This document shows, piece by piece, positions 1 through 7,078 of a stretch of 64,000 bases of DNA. Source of the stretch: Enterocloster asparagiformis. GTDB taxonomy: Bacteria > Bacillota > Clostridia > Lachnospirales > Lachnospiraceae. The translations under genes and the position numbers were made by a program. Position 1 is the stretch's first letter, and every line of letters starts with the position of its first letter. Under the pieces are notes generated by a model, which did no database searches, had not been told where the DNA came from, and worked only from the letters and a program-made list of their open reading frames with translations. Location: assembly GCA_018380885.1 (NCBI GenBank), contig JAGZSY010000011.1:1-64000 (forward strand), written 5' to 3'.

Positions 1-32
1 GCCGGGAGCGCCTTTTCTCTTTCATCAAGCCC

Positions 33-458
33 TTATTGTCCGTCCTCATAGACCATCAGGCATTCCCTCTCTCCGGTTTCTTTTTCTGTCATTCGCTCCT
101 GGACCTTGAACCCCTCTGCCAAATAAAAGGTCATTGCTCCGGTATTCTTTTCAAACACATGCAGGGACAGCCGCTTCTTCTTTTTCACCGTTTCAATCAG
201 CTCATGGCCGATTCCCTGTCTCTTATGTCCTGCCGCTACAAAAATTCCAGCAATGTATTCTGCGTCCATTCCGATGAATCCCAGAATTTCGCTCCCCTCC
301 TCGTACACATATACCTCCGCATTGGGTAATACTGATTTTACGGAATCGAAATTCTTCTTCCAATACTCTGCATCTATAAATGTATGAGCTTCCAGATTTC
401 CCTCCAGCCATATGTCCATAATCTTGTCTAAATCCCGGAATTCAAATAGTCGAATCAT
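33..458 (-). CDS. GNAT-family N-acetyltransferase
   Basis: A 141-residue single-domain protein of usual GNAT length. The acetyl-CoA pyrophosphate-binding motif A is visible as RQGIGHELI (about residues 80-88), and the C-terminal NTGAMTFYLAEGF segment matches motif B of the family. The start is supported by an AAGGAGG site 8 bases upstream of the ATG. The family moves an acetyl group from acetyl-CoA to an amine; the substrate (small molecule, antibiotic or protein N-terminus) cannot be read from the sequence. It resembles the YjaB/ElaA-like cytosolic group. It lies at the window edge, on the same strand as the accessory cargo genes, so it may belong to that block. Confidence 0.85.
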   Translation of the reverse strand: MIRLFEFRDLDKIMDIWLEGNLEAHTFIDAEYWKKNFDSVKSVLPNAEVYVYEEGSEILGFIGMDAEYIAGIFVAAGHKRQGIGHELIETVKKKKRLSLHVFEKNTGAMTFYLAEGFKVQERMTEKETGERECLMVYEDGQ

Positions 459-637
459 CTCTCTGCCTCCTTACCTCTTCTCTCTATTATATCGGACCAG
501 ACTCTATCACGCAAGCTCCGAAAGAACATTTGTTCGTTTTTATAATGCTGTTGGTTACTATGTCCCCACCAAAACCAGAGCTTGAGCATCATTATCATAA
601 TACGAGATGATTTTCTGCAGTCTTGCTCTTGCTCCTA

Positions 638-1060
638 CTATCTCATGGATATATCACCTATCCCAGACTCCTCGTTCTCTTCGACAGGAATATCCTGACA
701 AAGTTCCGCCTGCTGATGCTCTTCCGTCTCTTGTTCCAACCCTTCATCCAGAAAACCTCCTAGCTTGTTTGGAACATAATCAGACAGCCATGTGCCTCCA
801 AATGTCTCATGACTACGCAACCTCCATATCGCCAGCTTTCCGAAATTGATTTTCACATCCTCAAACGGAAACAGCAGGTTGGTTAATCCCTCATAGCAAA
901 AAGACCTCACGTTTTTAAACTTTGTCCCTTCCAGTAAAATGTCTTCCTGCTCCAATAGTCCATTGATCCCATCCACCCACTCCTGTATATCGCCTCCGCA
1001 CCCCTGCAAAATCAGTCCATCCGTTTTCATCCGACGTAACTCATTGATTGTGATTTCCAT
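638..1060 (-). CDS. Conserved protein of unknown function, partner of the PAPS-reductase-like gene
   Basis: The protein of 140 residues starts MEITINELRRMKTDG. The ATG at 1060 is chosen over upstream in-frame codons because GGAGGAG lies just ahead of it. The body (GGDIQEWVDGINGLL, then TNLLFPFEDVKINFGKLAIWRLR and GGTWLSDYVPNKLGGF) is well conserved, in my recollection, among proteins on mobile elements of gut Firmicutes, but I know no function for it. The C-terminal 35 residues are acidic and probably disordered. It follows the PP-loop gene in the same direction after a gap of about 165 bases, so the two may act together. No transmembrane segment or catalytic motif is evident. Confidence 0.7.
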   Translation of the reverse strand: MEITINELRRMKTDGLILQGCGGDIQEWVDGINGLLEQEDILLEGTKFKNVRSFCYEGLTNLLFPFEDVKINFGKLAIWRLRSHETFGGTWLSDYVPNKLGGFLDEGLEQETEEHQQAELCQDIPVEENEESGIGDISMR

Positions 1061-1225
1061 GAAACTCCTCCTTCTATTTTCACGATAGCTCAATTCTTCC
1101 AGATTTCCCTGCATCCATCGTTCTATATACCAGATTGCTGGTACTATGTATCCATCGGAGTTCGGGCGCTGTATAAGACTACCTCCACTCCGATGGCTCC
1201 GCGCCATAAATCCTATTCTTCTTTG

Positions 1226-2113
1226 CTACGTTCCATTTTCGCCCTGCCATTCCGGCAGATCAAACAGACTAATCTGCCCCTCAACCATATCCTCCTCCAT
1301 CCACCACGAAAACACATCGCCTGCTGTTTTCCACTTTGTTTTTACTCCGCTCGCATGAATGGCCTCCAGCATTTTTCCAAAGGATCGGATATAGGCCCTC
1401 TCATAAGTCGGAAACAGGCGGAACTCCGTCCAGCGGTTCTTTCCAGCCATGGGACACCCCAGGCAGCCGACCCGGTGAAATCCCATATCATAAAGCGGGT
1501 TTACCAACAATCGTTCACAGCGGATGTAGTCCCACACGTCCCGGTCTTCCCAATCTACAATCGGATTACAGATCCGTTTTCCTCTGAGCGTACAATTTTC
1601 AAACAGCATACGCTTCTCGTCGTTGTCATTATTCAGGATGATTTTTTTATTAGGATCTTTCGTGAAATTTTCAAACACCCCGCGGTTATTCCTTCGCTTT
1701 GTACTCTCTGCCCAACGGACTCCGGTTGTTATGAACCGCTCCCTGCAAGAATCCTCCTTACAGATTTGGCAACAATAGCGTTGCAGCCTTGTGGGAGGGA
1801 ACTTCTTCATTGGAATCAGAGTCCACATTGTAACTCGTTGTCCCTTATAAATTGGGTAATTCATGCTGCAGGGAACACCGGCTGATTCCAGTTGTCTGAA
1901 TATCTCACGAACATAGTAGATGGTTTGAGGAGCGTCAGCAGTGGTAAGATTATGCTGGACTTCATAAGGAATTCCTGCCCTTTTCACAATTTCCCGGCAC
2001 ACAGTGCTGTCTTTCCCACCACTGTCGGTTACCACCAATGGGCTTCCATAGAGACGAAGTGACATTTCGGACGCCGTCTTTACCCTTTCGATTGCCTTTT
2101 TCTCTAAATCCAT
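1226..2113 (-). CDS. PAPS-reductase-like PP-loop protein
   Basis: This is an adenine-nucleotide alpha-hydrolase-fold protein of 295 residues. The PP-loop SGGKDS is at residues 31-36, the GVRWAES motif at 131-137, a cysteine cluster at C114, C115, C118 and C123, and a second pair in CLGCP (C217, C220), suggesting a metal or Fe-S site. NPLYDMGFHRVGCLGCPM is typical of mobile-element members of the family rather than CysH proper. The family activates a substrate with ATP or handles PAPS/APS; relatives include DndC of DNA phosphorothioation. No other sulfur-assimilation or dnd gene is nearby, so the substrate is unknown. The start codon lacks a strong Shine-Dalgarno and touches an upstream stop (TGAATG), so the N-terminus is less certain. 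Confidence 0.8.
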   Translation of the reverse strand: MDLEKKAIERVKTASEMSLRLYGSPLVVTDSGGKDSTVCREIVKRAGIPYEVQHNLTTADAPQTIYYVREIFRQLESAGVPCSMNYPIYKGQRVTMWTLIPMKKFPPTRLQRYCCQICKEDSCRERFITTGVRWAESTKRRNNRGVFENFTKDPNKKIILNNDNDEKRMLFENCTLRGKRICNPIVDWEDRDVWDYIRCERLLVNPLYDMGFHRVGCLGCPMAGKNRWTEFRLFPTYERAYIRSFGKMLEAIHASGVKTKWKTAGDVFSWWMEEDMVEGQISLFDLPEWQGENGT

Positions 2114-2186
2114 TCAGAAAAGAGTCAGATATCTTTTCCCGGCCGGAACCCTGCCTCCTTCTTTTTTGTTCTCCTGCAAGAGAAAA

Positions 2187-2212
2187 AGGATACCGGTTTC
2201 AACCAGTATCCC
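2187..2212 (-). terminator. Rho-independent terminator
   Basis: Read on the minus strand, GGATACTGG-TTGAAA-CCGGTATCC forms a stem and is followed by TTTTTCTC. It lies 74 bases before the start of the PP-loop gene and after the arr terminator, so it could also act as an attenuator in the leader of that gene. Confidence 0.65.
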
Positions 2213-2281
2213 CTTTGGCAGCCACCTGTTTTATTGTATCGTTGTCCTTAAATGTTTCCTCACCTCCTCTCCACAGAAAAT

Positions 2282-2317
2282 AAAAAGCCTCTGGATTTTG
2301 ACCAGAAGCTCTTTTTC
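2282..2317 (-). terminator. Terminator downstream of arr
   Basis: On the minus strand AAAAAGAGCTTCTGG pairs across a short AT-rich loop with CCAGAGGCTTTTT and runs into further T residues. It starts about 23 bases after the arr stop codon. Confidence 0.6.
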
Positions 2318-2339
2318 ATAAAATCACACCCGTATAAAA

Positions 2340-2801
2340 TTACTCATTGATTGCCTCAATACCGCGTCTCTTCAATTCCTTCAGCTGGTCCAACATCTTC
2401 TGGAGCAGCTCTGGATCATGGCCTTCCCATTCCGTCACTTCCCCGATGACACGTAATGCCTGACAGGTACGATACGATCTTGTCGGATTCCCTGGAAACT
2501 TTTTATCTGTGAGATTGGGATCGTTCTCGATGGCCCCCGTTGGCTCGACACAGTAAATGCGACCAGGTCCATTGCCTACGGCAAGTTCTGCTCCCCATAT
2601 GGCAGCATCCAAGGTTGCGCTTAAATAAACATACTTTGCCACCTTTCGCTTGCCATAGTTAGATCTGTAGCCAGGTTCCAGTAAATCTCCCGGCTTCAGT
2701 TCTGCTTTCGTCCCATGATAAAACGGCCCTTCATCTATGACCTCCTTCTCCTGCGACATAACCTTTCCAGTTTCCATCGTTCCACCATCTGTCTTAATCA
2801 T
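2340..2801 (-). CDS. arr: NAD(+)-rifampin ADP-ribosyltransferase
   Basis: The 153-residue product matches the Arr family almost end to end. The FYHGTK motif is at residues 27-32, YLSATLDAAIWGAELA at 59-74, IYCVEPTG at 82-89 and TDKKFPGNPTRSY at 98-110. By alignment from memory with the mycobacterial enzyme, the active-site His, Tyr and Asp correspond to H29, Y59 and D94, all present. The enzyme transfers ADP-ribose from NAD to the 23-hydroxyl of rifamycins and inactivates them. The start has a GGAGGAAC site 8 bases upstream; the N-terminal 25 residues are longer than in the short Arr proteins. It sits inside the accessory cargo block, which fits acquisition by transfer. Confidence 0.93.
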   Translation of the reverse strand: MIKTDGGTMETGKVMSQEKEVIDEGPFYHGTKAELKPGDLLEPGYRSNYGKRKVAKYVYLSATLDAAIWGAELAVGNGPGRIYCVEPTGAIENDPNLTDKKFPGNPTRSYRTCQALRVIGEVTEWEGHDPELLQKMLDQLKELKRRGIEAINE

Positions 2802-2835
2802 CTTGTTCCTCCATACCCTACGCTTGATTTTATAA

Positions 2836-2973
2836 TCACAACTCTGTCTCTATTTCATCAGGATTGCCTGTGCCGCCGCGAACTCCTCTGGGGTAATAAT
2901 ATCTTTTTTCTGCCATCTGATTCTGATTTGACTCTGCCGTCTTATATCCATACGGAACTTCTTTATCCGCCAT
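2836..2973 (-). CDS. Small conserved-looking protein, 45 residues
   Basis: An ATG preceded by GGAGGAAAACC opens a 45-codon frame (MADKEVPYGYKTAE... ending ...DEIETEL) that closes 35 bases before the arr start. The strong ribosome binding site and the position in line with arr, in an otherwise empty 300-base stretch, are the reasons for calling it. It is hydrophilic, without cysteines, a transmembrane segment or a recognised motif. Function unknown; it may be co-transcribed with arr. Confidence 0.6.
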   Translation of the reverse strand: MADKEVPYGYKTAESNQNQMAEKRYYYPRGVRGGTGNPDEIETEL

Positions 2974-3101
2974 TGGTTTTCCTCCTGATGGCCTGTTTTC
3001 TGCTACTACCTACTATATCATCCATATTTCATGAAAGCAACACACTGGTATCCTTCCATCTTCCTGATTTCTGACTCCGACAGTTCTCACACTGGCCACC
3101 A

Positions 3102-4718
3102 TTATCCAAGCGCCGGCCCGGCCTGGAATCCCTGTTTGAATTCCTCTTCTGTCTTGATAAACAGATCCTCATTATTATCCCTGTCCCAGAACCCCACATA
3201 GAGTTCGCCCCGCTCCAAGCGGATTGGGCTTTCCATCAGTTGCTCGCCCCAGCCGATCTCTGCTATCTCCTGCCACCCTGCCTTGAGCCCTTCCATTTCC
3301 CTATCCGCCAGTTCTCCATAGGTCTTAACTGTCAGTATGCCCCAGAGCGCTCCTGCATACTCCGTCACCCCCGGTACCATGGAAGCGACTCTGCTCTTTA
3401 ATACTTCATTATATATGGATTCCCCCAGTCCCCGGCTATCGTAGTCCGATAAGCTCTTAGTAATTTTCTGTTCCACAATATCCCGATAGGATATGGCTTC
3501 TTCCCCACTCAGCATCTTCGGAAGGGTGGATTCCCGGTCATGCCAATAGCCGGCTAAAGACAGGGAGTTATAAAGACAGAATTCCCGAATCTCTCCCTCT
3601 GTCTGATGCAGCGCATGTGATCGGTTGATAACAGGTCCATAGGAAGTCCGATAAGGGCCTGCCCCATTTAACAATTCTAATCCGTACTCACGGAACCGGA
3701 CACAAGGCTCCAATTCCTTCGGTATCTGTACATGGTGAAGGTTTAATAAATAATGCGCATAGTCATCCGGCTTTATGATATTATCCGGCAATATCTCATA
3801 ATCTGCATATTCCCGAATTACCCGGCAAGTCTCATCGATGGTTCTGGAGGCTTCCGCCTCCAGGATGGCCAACAGCTTTCTCTGTGACACTTCCATCCGG
3901 TCGGCAAGCTTCCAGATCTCCCATGCCACCTGGTTGAGTTCCCCAATGGAACTTAGCGGAGGCAGGTATGCATCCAGATAGGAAAGTTTACTGGACACAT
4001 AGTAGTCTGTCCTCTCTGCCAGATGGTCTAATCCCAGCCGTTTTCCTTCCCCCTCCAGCTCTGATTCCTTCATTGGCAGCCTGAATCGGTGTTTCTCATA
4101 GCGTCTTGTATTGGATGGTACACACACTTCAAAAATCATGCGTCCGTACCGAACTGCGTCCGGGTTTTCTTTCTGGCGCAGATCTGGTTCTGTTTTTTTC
4201 CTCTGTGCCAATCCATAGTCTGTCATAACTTCATTGGAGGTCTGGTTCAGCCTTCCAAAATGCTCATAATCAAAATACTTCTCCAGCTCCAGCGGAAGGT
4301 GAAGGTTCATTTCCTTCATCTTATACAGGCCAAGCTGATACATGTTTGTGATATCATTCCTCCACTCAAATTCATCCAGATGGTCAATCACTCCCATCAC
4401 CTTCTCTATCGTATCTGGCTGCTCCATCTCCAGTGCCGCATTAAACAGAAGCCGTTCCCCATCCCCCCAGCCGTTGATCTTCTCTGCCAGGGAATTGAGT
4501 TGTTCAAGATGCCCTTCGGAAAAAACAGATTCCCCTCTCAGGCATTTCGCAAGTCCCATAATCAATTTCATTTCTGCGACATCTCCGATAAATGGTACCA
4601 TTATTGATGGATGCATCTGTCTGAGCTGCTCATACACCTGCCTGGACGCTTCCTCCGTGGCAGGCAGTTCCATCCACATTCCCTCGTCCCAGTTCTCTCG
4701 TTTCACCAATACTTCCAT
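3102..4718 (-). CDS. Large ArdA-like / mobile-element conserved protein
   Basis: A 538-residue soluble protein with AAGGAG just before its start. Segments such as LPLELEKYFDYEHFGR (about residues 137-152) resemble the repeated units of antirestriction proteins of the ArdA type, and other parts look like the multi-domain hypothetical proteins found beside ArdA genes on Firmicutes integrative elements. The C-terminal 140 residues (from SLSDYDSRGLGESIYNEVL) form a separate globular block ending in a segment rich in acidic residues. ArdA proteins mimic B-DNA and block type I restriction; whether this larger protein does so is inference. It leads a run of minus-strand genes that includes another ArdA-like protein at 5252-5653. 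Confidence 0.55.
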   Translation of the reverse strand: MEVLVKRENWDEGMWMELPATEEASRQVYEQLRQMHPSIMVPFIGDVAEMKLIMGLAKCLRGESVFSEGHLEQLNSLAEKINGWGDGERLLFNAALEMEQPDTIEKVMGVIDHLDEFEWRNDITNMYQLGLYKMKEMNLHLPLELEKYFDYEHFGRLNQTSNEVMTDYGLAQRKKTEPDLRQKENPDAVRYGRMIFEVCVPSNTRRYEKHRFRLPMKESELEGEGKRLGLDHLAERTDYYVSSKLSYLDAYLPPLSSIGELNQVAWEIWKLADRMEVSQRKLLAILEAEASRTIDETCRVIREYADYEILPDNIIKPDDYAHYLLNLHHVQIPKELEPCVRFREYGLELLNGAGPYRTSYGPVINRSHALHQTEGEIREFCLYNSLSLAGYWHDRESTLPKMLSGEEAISYRDIVEQKITKSLSDYDSRGLGESIYNEVLKSRVASMVPGVTEYAGALWGILTVKTYGELADREMEGLKAGWQEIAEIGWGEQLMESPIRLERGELYVGFWDRDNNEDLFIKTEEEFKQGFQAGPALG

Positions 4719-4767
4719 CCATATTTCTCCTTATAAACAATATGATTGAATCGTAGTCTCACAGATA

Positions 4768-5202
4768 TCAGGAAAGGACATGATCCGGAAGCGCATAGCT
4801 GTTCTGGATCTGGGCCTGCCTTTCCTCCAGACTCTGGAACATCTCCAAATATTCATTGACTGCATCCACCAGTTTTTTGCAGTCCTCTTCTGTAATATCA
4901 AAATTCCAGACCAGTTTTCCTTCTGAATGAATGAGTGCCAGAATGGTAGCACTGCCATTCTTCTGCTTCTCCCCAATAACATCCATCATTAAAAAGATCA
5001 TTTGATCCACCATTCCATTCGTGCGTTCAAACACAGATACTTTTAAATGAGGAAAAAACGCTCTCCCTGAATTGTTATGGAACTCAATCTTTCCCATCAG
5101 GCCATCCTCAATTCTCCCCATGCAGGTCCTGCCAAAAAATTTGGTTTCACGCATGGCAATCCTATTTTCAAACAACCGTTTCAATTCATCGATATGTCCC
5201 AT
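4768..5202 (-). CDS. Conserved hypothetical protein (mobile-element type)
   Basis: The frame opens at MGHIDELKRLFENR because GGAAGGAGG lies 8 bases upstream; a longer reading frame overlaps the preceding gene and is rejected. The product is 144 residues, soluble, with a central beta-rich part (GRIEDGLMGKIEFHNNSG) and a C-terminal amphipathic helix (TEEDCKKLVDAVNEYLEMFQ). I do not recognise a named family. It lies 49 bases after the ArdA-like gene at 5252-5653 and is probably in one operon with it. Confidence 0.65.
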   Translation of the reverse strand: MGHIDELKRLFENRIAMRETKFFGRTCMGRIEDGLMGKIEFHNNSGRAFFPHLKVSVFERTNGMVDQMIFLMMDVIGEKQKNGSATILALIHSEGKLVWNFDITEEDCKKLVDAVNEYLEMFQSLEERQAQIQNSYALPDHVLS

Positions 5203-5251
5203 CCAGCTATACCTCCTTCCTTCTTTCCCTTCGTTTAATACGCCATACCTC

Positions 5252-5653
5252 TTATTTCTTTTCATCAACTTTCCGGACGGTTTGCCCCGCCTGCCCGGGA
5301 TCATGATTCCCTGCCACAAGTTCGTAATTGTCAAGGTTATAAGACAGGTTGAGAATATCCTTCCCTGACGTTGGGGTTTCAGCCTTCAAAACCGCAGAAA
5401 ACAACTCCTGTTCTGCCTGTGTTAAATATTCCAGCCGCTTTGTTAAACACGCCAACGCCCTCGCGGATTCCTCATCGGCCCTCATACCTTTTAACACTTC
5501 CGGCAGCGCCGGGATAGAAGATTCTGCCCCATAAATAATCATTGGGGGATCTTTCTGCATTTCCATGTAAAGCAGATCGATTTTCCCAGGCTGATGCGGG
5601 AATGTCAGCCAGGAAGCACTTCTTTCGTCATGACCGATTCGTATTCTTAACAT
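5252..5653 (-). CDS. ArdA-like antirestriction-type protein (partial domain)
   Basis: This is a 133-residue protein with AGGAGG upstream of the ATG. The segment DILNLSYNLDNYELVAG (about residues 99-115) matches the NLT/SYNLDxYxLI signature seen in ArdA-like proteins of Firmicutes elements, and ALPEVLKGMRADEE resembles the repeat preceding it. It is shorter than full ArdA (about 165 residues), so it may be a single-domain relative. The start overlaps the stop of the upstream gene by 7 bases, indicating coupled translation. Confidence 0.55.
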   Translation of the reverse strand: MLRIRIGHDERSASWLTFPHQPGKIDLLYMEMQKDPPMIIYGAESSIPALPEVLKGMRADEESARALACLTKRLEYLTQAEQELFSAVLKAETPTSGKDILNLSYNLDNYELVAGNHDPGQAGQTVRKVDEKK

Positions 5654-6315
5654 GTTTCTTCCTCCTCTCCGTAAATGATTCCGATTCCATGCCTGCTGAT
5701 TAAGATGCCGTGGAGAATTAACAGAAGCAGGCCATCGTGGATCAGATCAGCGTCCCCCAGCTCTGAAAGTTTTAAATAAAGTTTCCCTGTCCCCAGCTCC
5801 TTTGCAGCACAAAAAATAGCGTAGCCATCTAAGTCTACGCCATGTACATGAAACGCCTTATAATCAATTCCTCGCTCTGACACGTGGGGAGCCGCCTGTT
5901 CCCATAGCCCTGCGTCGGAACTTAAGAGAAATACAGCCGCTGCAAATCCAGGATCAGTCCGAAGTCCGGGAAACAGCCCACACCGTAACAAAAGCAGGAA
6001 CCGCCTTTGGTGCTCCTCATTCCTGAAAAACCGTCGTTCTGCCTCACGCCGGTTCTGTAGCTTCATTACCCGCACCAGAAAGGTCCCCTCCGGCAGTTCT
6101 GCGGCCAACAGCTGGAGCAGAGACTGATAAAATGCTTCGTTCTTCTCCACCGCCTCCGTTTTCTTTTCCTCCCATGGACAGTTGGCATCCTTTAAATCCC
6201 GCAGGGAATACCGGCTTCGGATGACTCCGCTTTTTCTTGGCCCAAAGCCCGGTATCCGCTGCATTTCGGCCTCCAGGGCCTCCATGGTTGTTCCCTTCAT
6301 AAACCTTGCCGTCAT
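5647..6315 (-). CDS. Conserved hypothetical protein (DUF6075-like C-terminal part)
   Basis: The 222-residue protein starts after GGGAGG. The N-terminus (MKGTTMEALEAEMQRIPGFG) and the arginine-rich middle are typical of proteins carried by clostridial conjugative elements. The C-terminal half (NEEHQRRFLLLL through HVSERGIDYKAFHVHGVDLDG) resembles the DUF6075 domain, by memory only. No enzyme motif is visible and the function is unknown. Its stop overlaps the next gene, so it is the upstream member of the same operon. Confidence 0.6.
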   Translation of the reverse strand: MTARFMKGTTMEALEAEMQRIPGFGPRKSGVIRSRYSLRDLKDANCPWEEKKTEAVEKNEAFYQSLLQLLAAELPEGTFLVRVMKLQNRREAERRFFRNEEHQRRFLLLLRCGLFPGLRTDPGFAAAVFLLSSDAGLWEQAAPHVSERGIDYKAFHVHGVDLDGYAIFCAAKELGTGKLYLKLSELGDADLIHDGLLLLILHGILISRHGIGIIYGEEEETC

Positions 6316-6417
6316 GCTTATCCTCCCTCTTTCTTTTCTGTTTTAGATCGCCTGCATTCCACTCATCTGCATGGTGTTCTGCTGCTCTTTTCATTCTGAT
6401 CGTTTTCTGCCTTTACC

Positions 6418-6801
6418 CTATCCGAAAATCTGCCGTTCAAATTCATCAAGCCAGCTCATATCCGATTCCTGTGCATGGTAGCTCTCTGCTTCCAACGTGT
6501 ACCCCATCTCCTTAAATTTATAATCTGACTCATGGACCATGTGTTTTGCAAAACTCTCTGCCTCTGCTCCGCTTGTGTCATTGCAGCAGAAACTGTATTT
6601 TGCAATGACTGCCTCATCCCCAAGGAACTCTATGCTTTCACTTTCCGGTATCATGTAGTCGCCATTAATCCCTTTCAGGAATTCCACAATCCCTTCTTCA
6701 ATTTCTGGCTGCAACAGACAATTAAACTCTCTGTTTTTAAATGTAATTTTCAATTTTACGTCTACATCATAGTCTCTTTCCTCATCAAGCTCTGCTCCCA
6801 T
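6418..6801 (-). CDS. Hypothetical acidic protein
   Basis: A 127-residue acidic soluble protein of a type unknown to me. It begins with a beta-strand pattern (DYDVDVKLKITFKNREFNC) and ends SWLDEFERQIFG. Only a weak GGCGG precedes the start. It is the first gene of the accessory block when read from the methyltransferase side, 277 bases from the end of rlmD. It shares strand with the ArdA-like operon and is probably transcribed with it. Confidence 0.5.
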   Translation of the reverse strand: MGAELDEERDYDVDVKLKITFKNREFNCLLQPEIEEGIVEFLKGINGDYMIPESESIEFLGDEAVIAKYSFCCNDTSGAEAESFAKHMVHESDYKFKEMGYTLEAESYHAQESDMSWLDEFERQIFG

Positions 6802-6898
6802 TCTTTACCGCCATATGCTTTTTTCGTTTTAATGGTGTTGCTTTTAATCCATTTTTCGCTGCCAAATCCCATCATCCAATTTCATTTATATCACGTAA

Positions 6899-6930
6899 AA
6901 AGGCCAGCCAATTTTTCGTCGGCTGACCTT
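6899..6930 (-). terminator. Terminator of rlmD
   Basis: On the minus strand AAGGTCAGCC pairs with GGCTGGCCTT (one G-U wobble) around a short AT-rich loop and is followed by TTTTACG. It lies about 150 bases past the rlmD stop and marks the end of chromosomal transcription before the cargo block. Confidence 0.65.
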
Positions 6931-7078
6931 GAATTTTTTCCATATATCACTCAAATACTTTCCTGCATCTGTGGAAGGGGCAAAAAATCGGGTCCAAAAA
7001 CGGCCATTTTTTGCCCTGTTTTTCGCTGGATTTCGCCCAAAAACCACTATATCTTGTGGTTTAAGTCTCTATTTTTTC

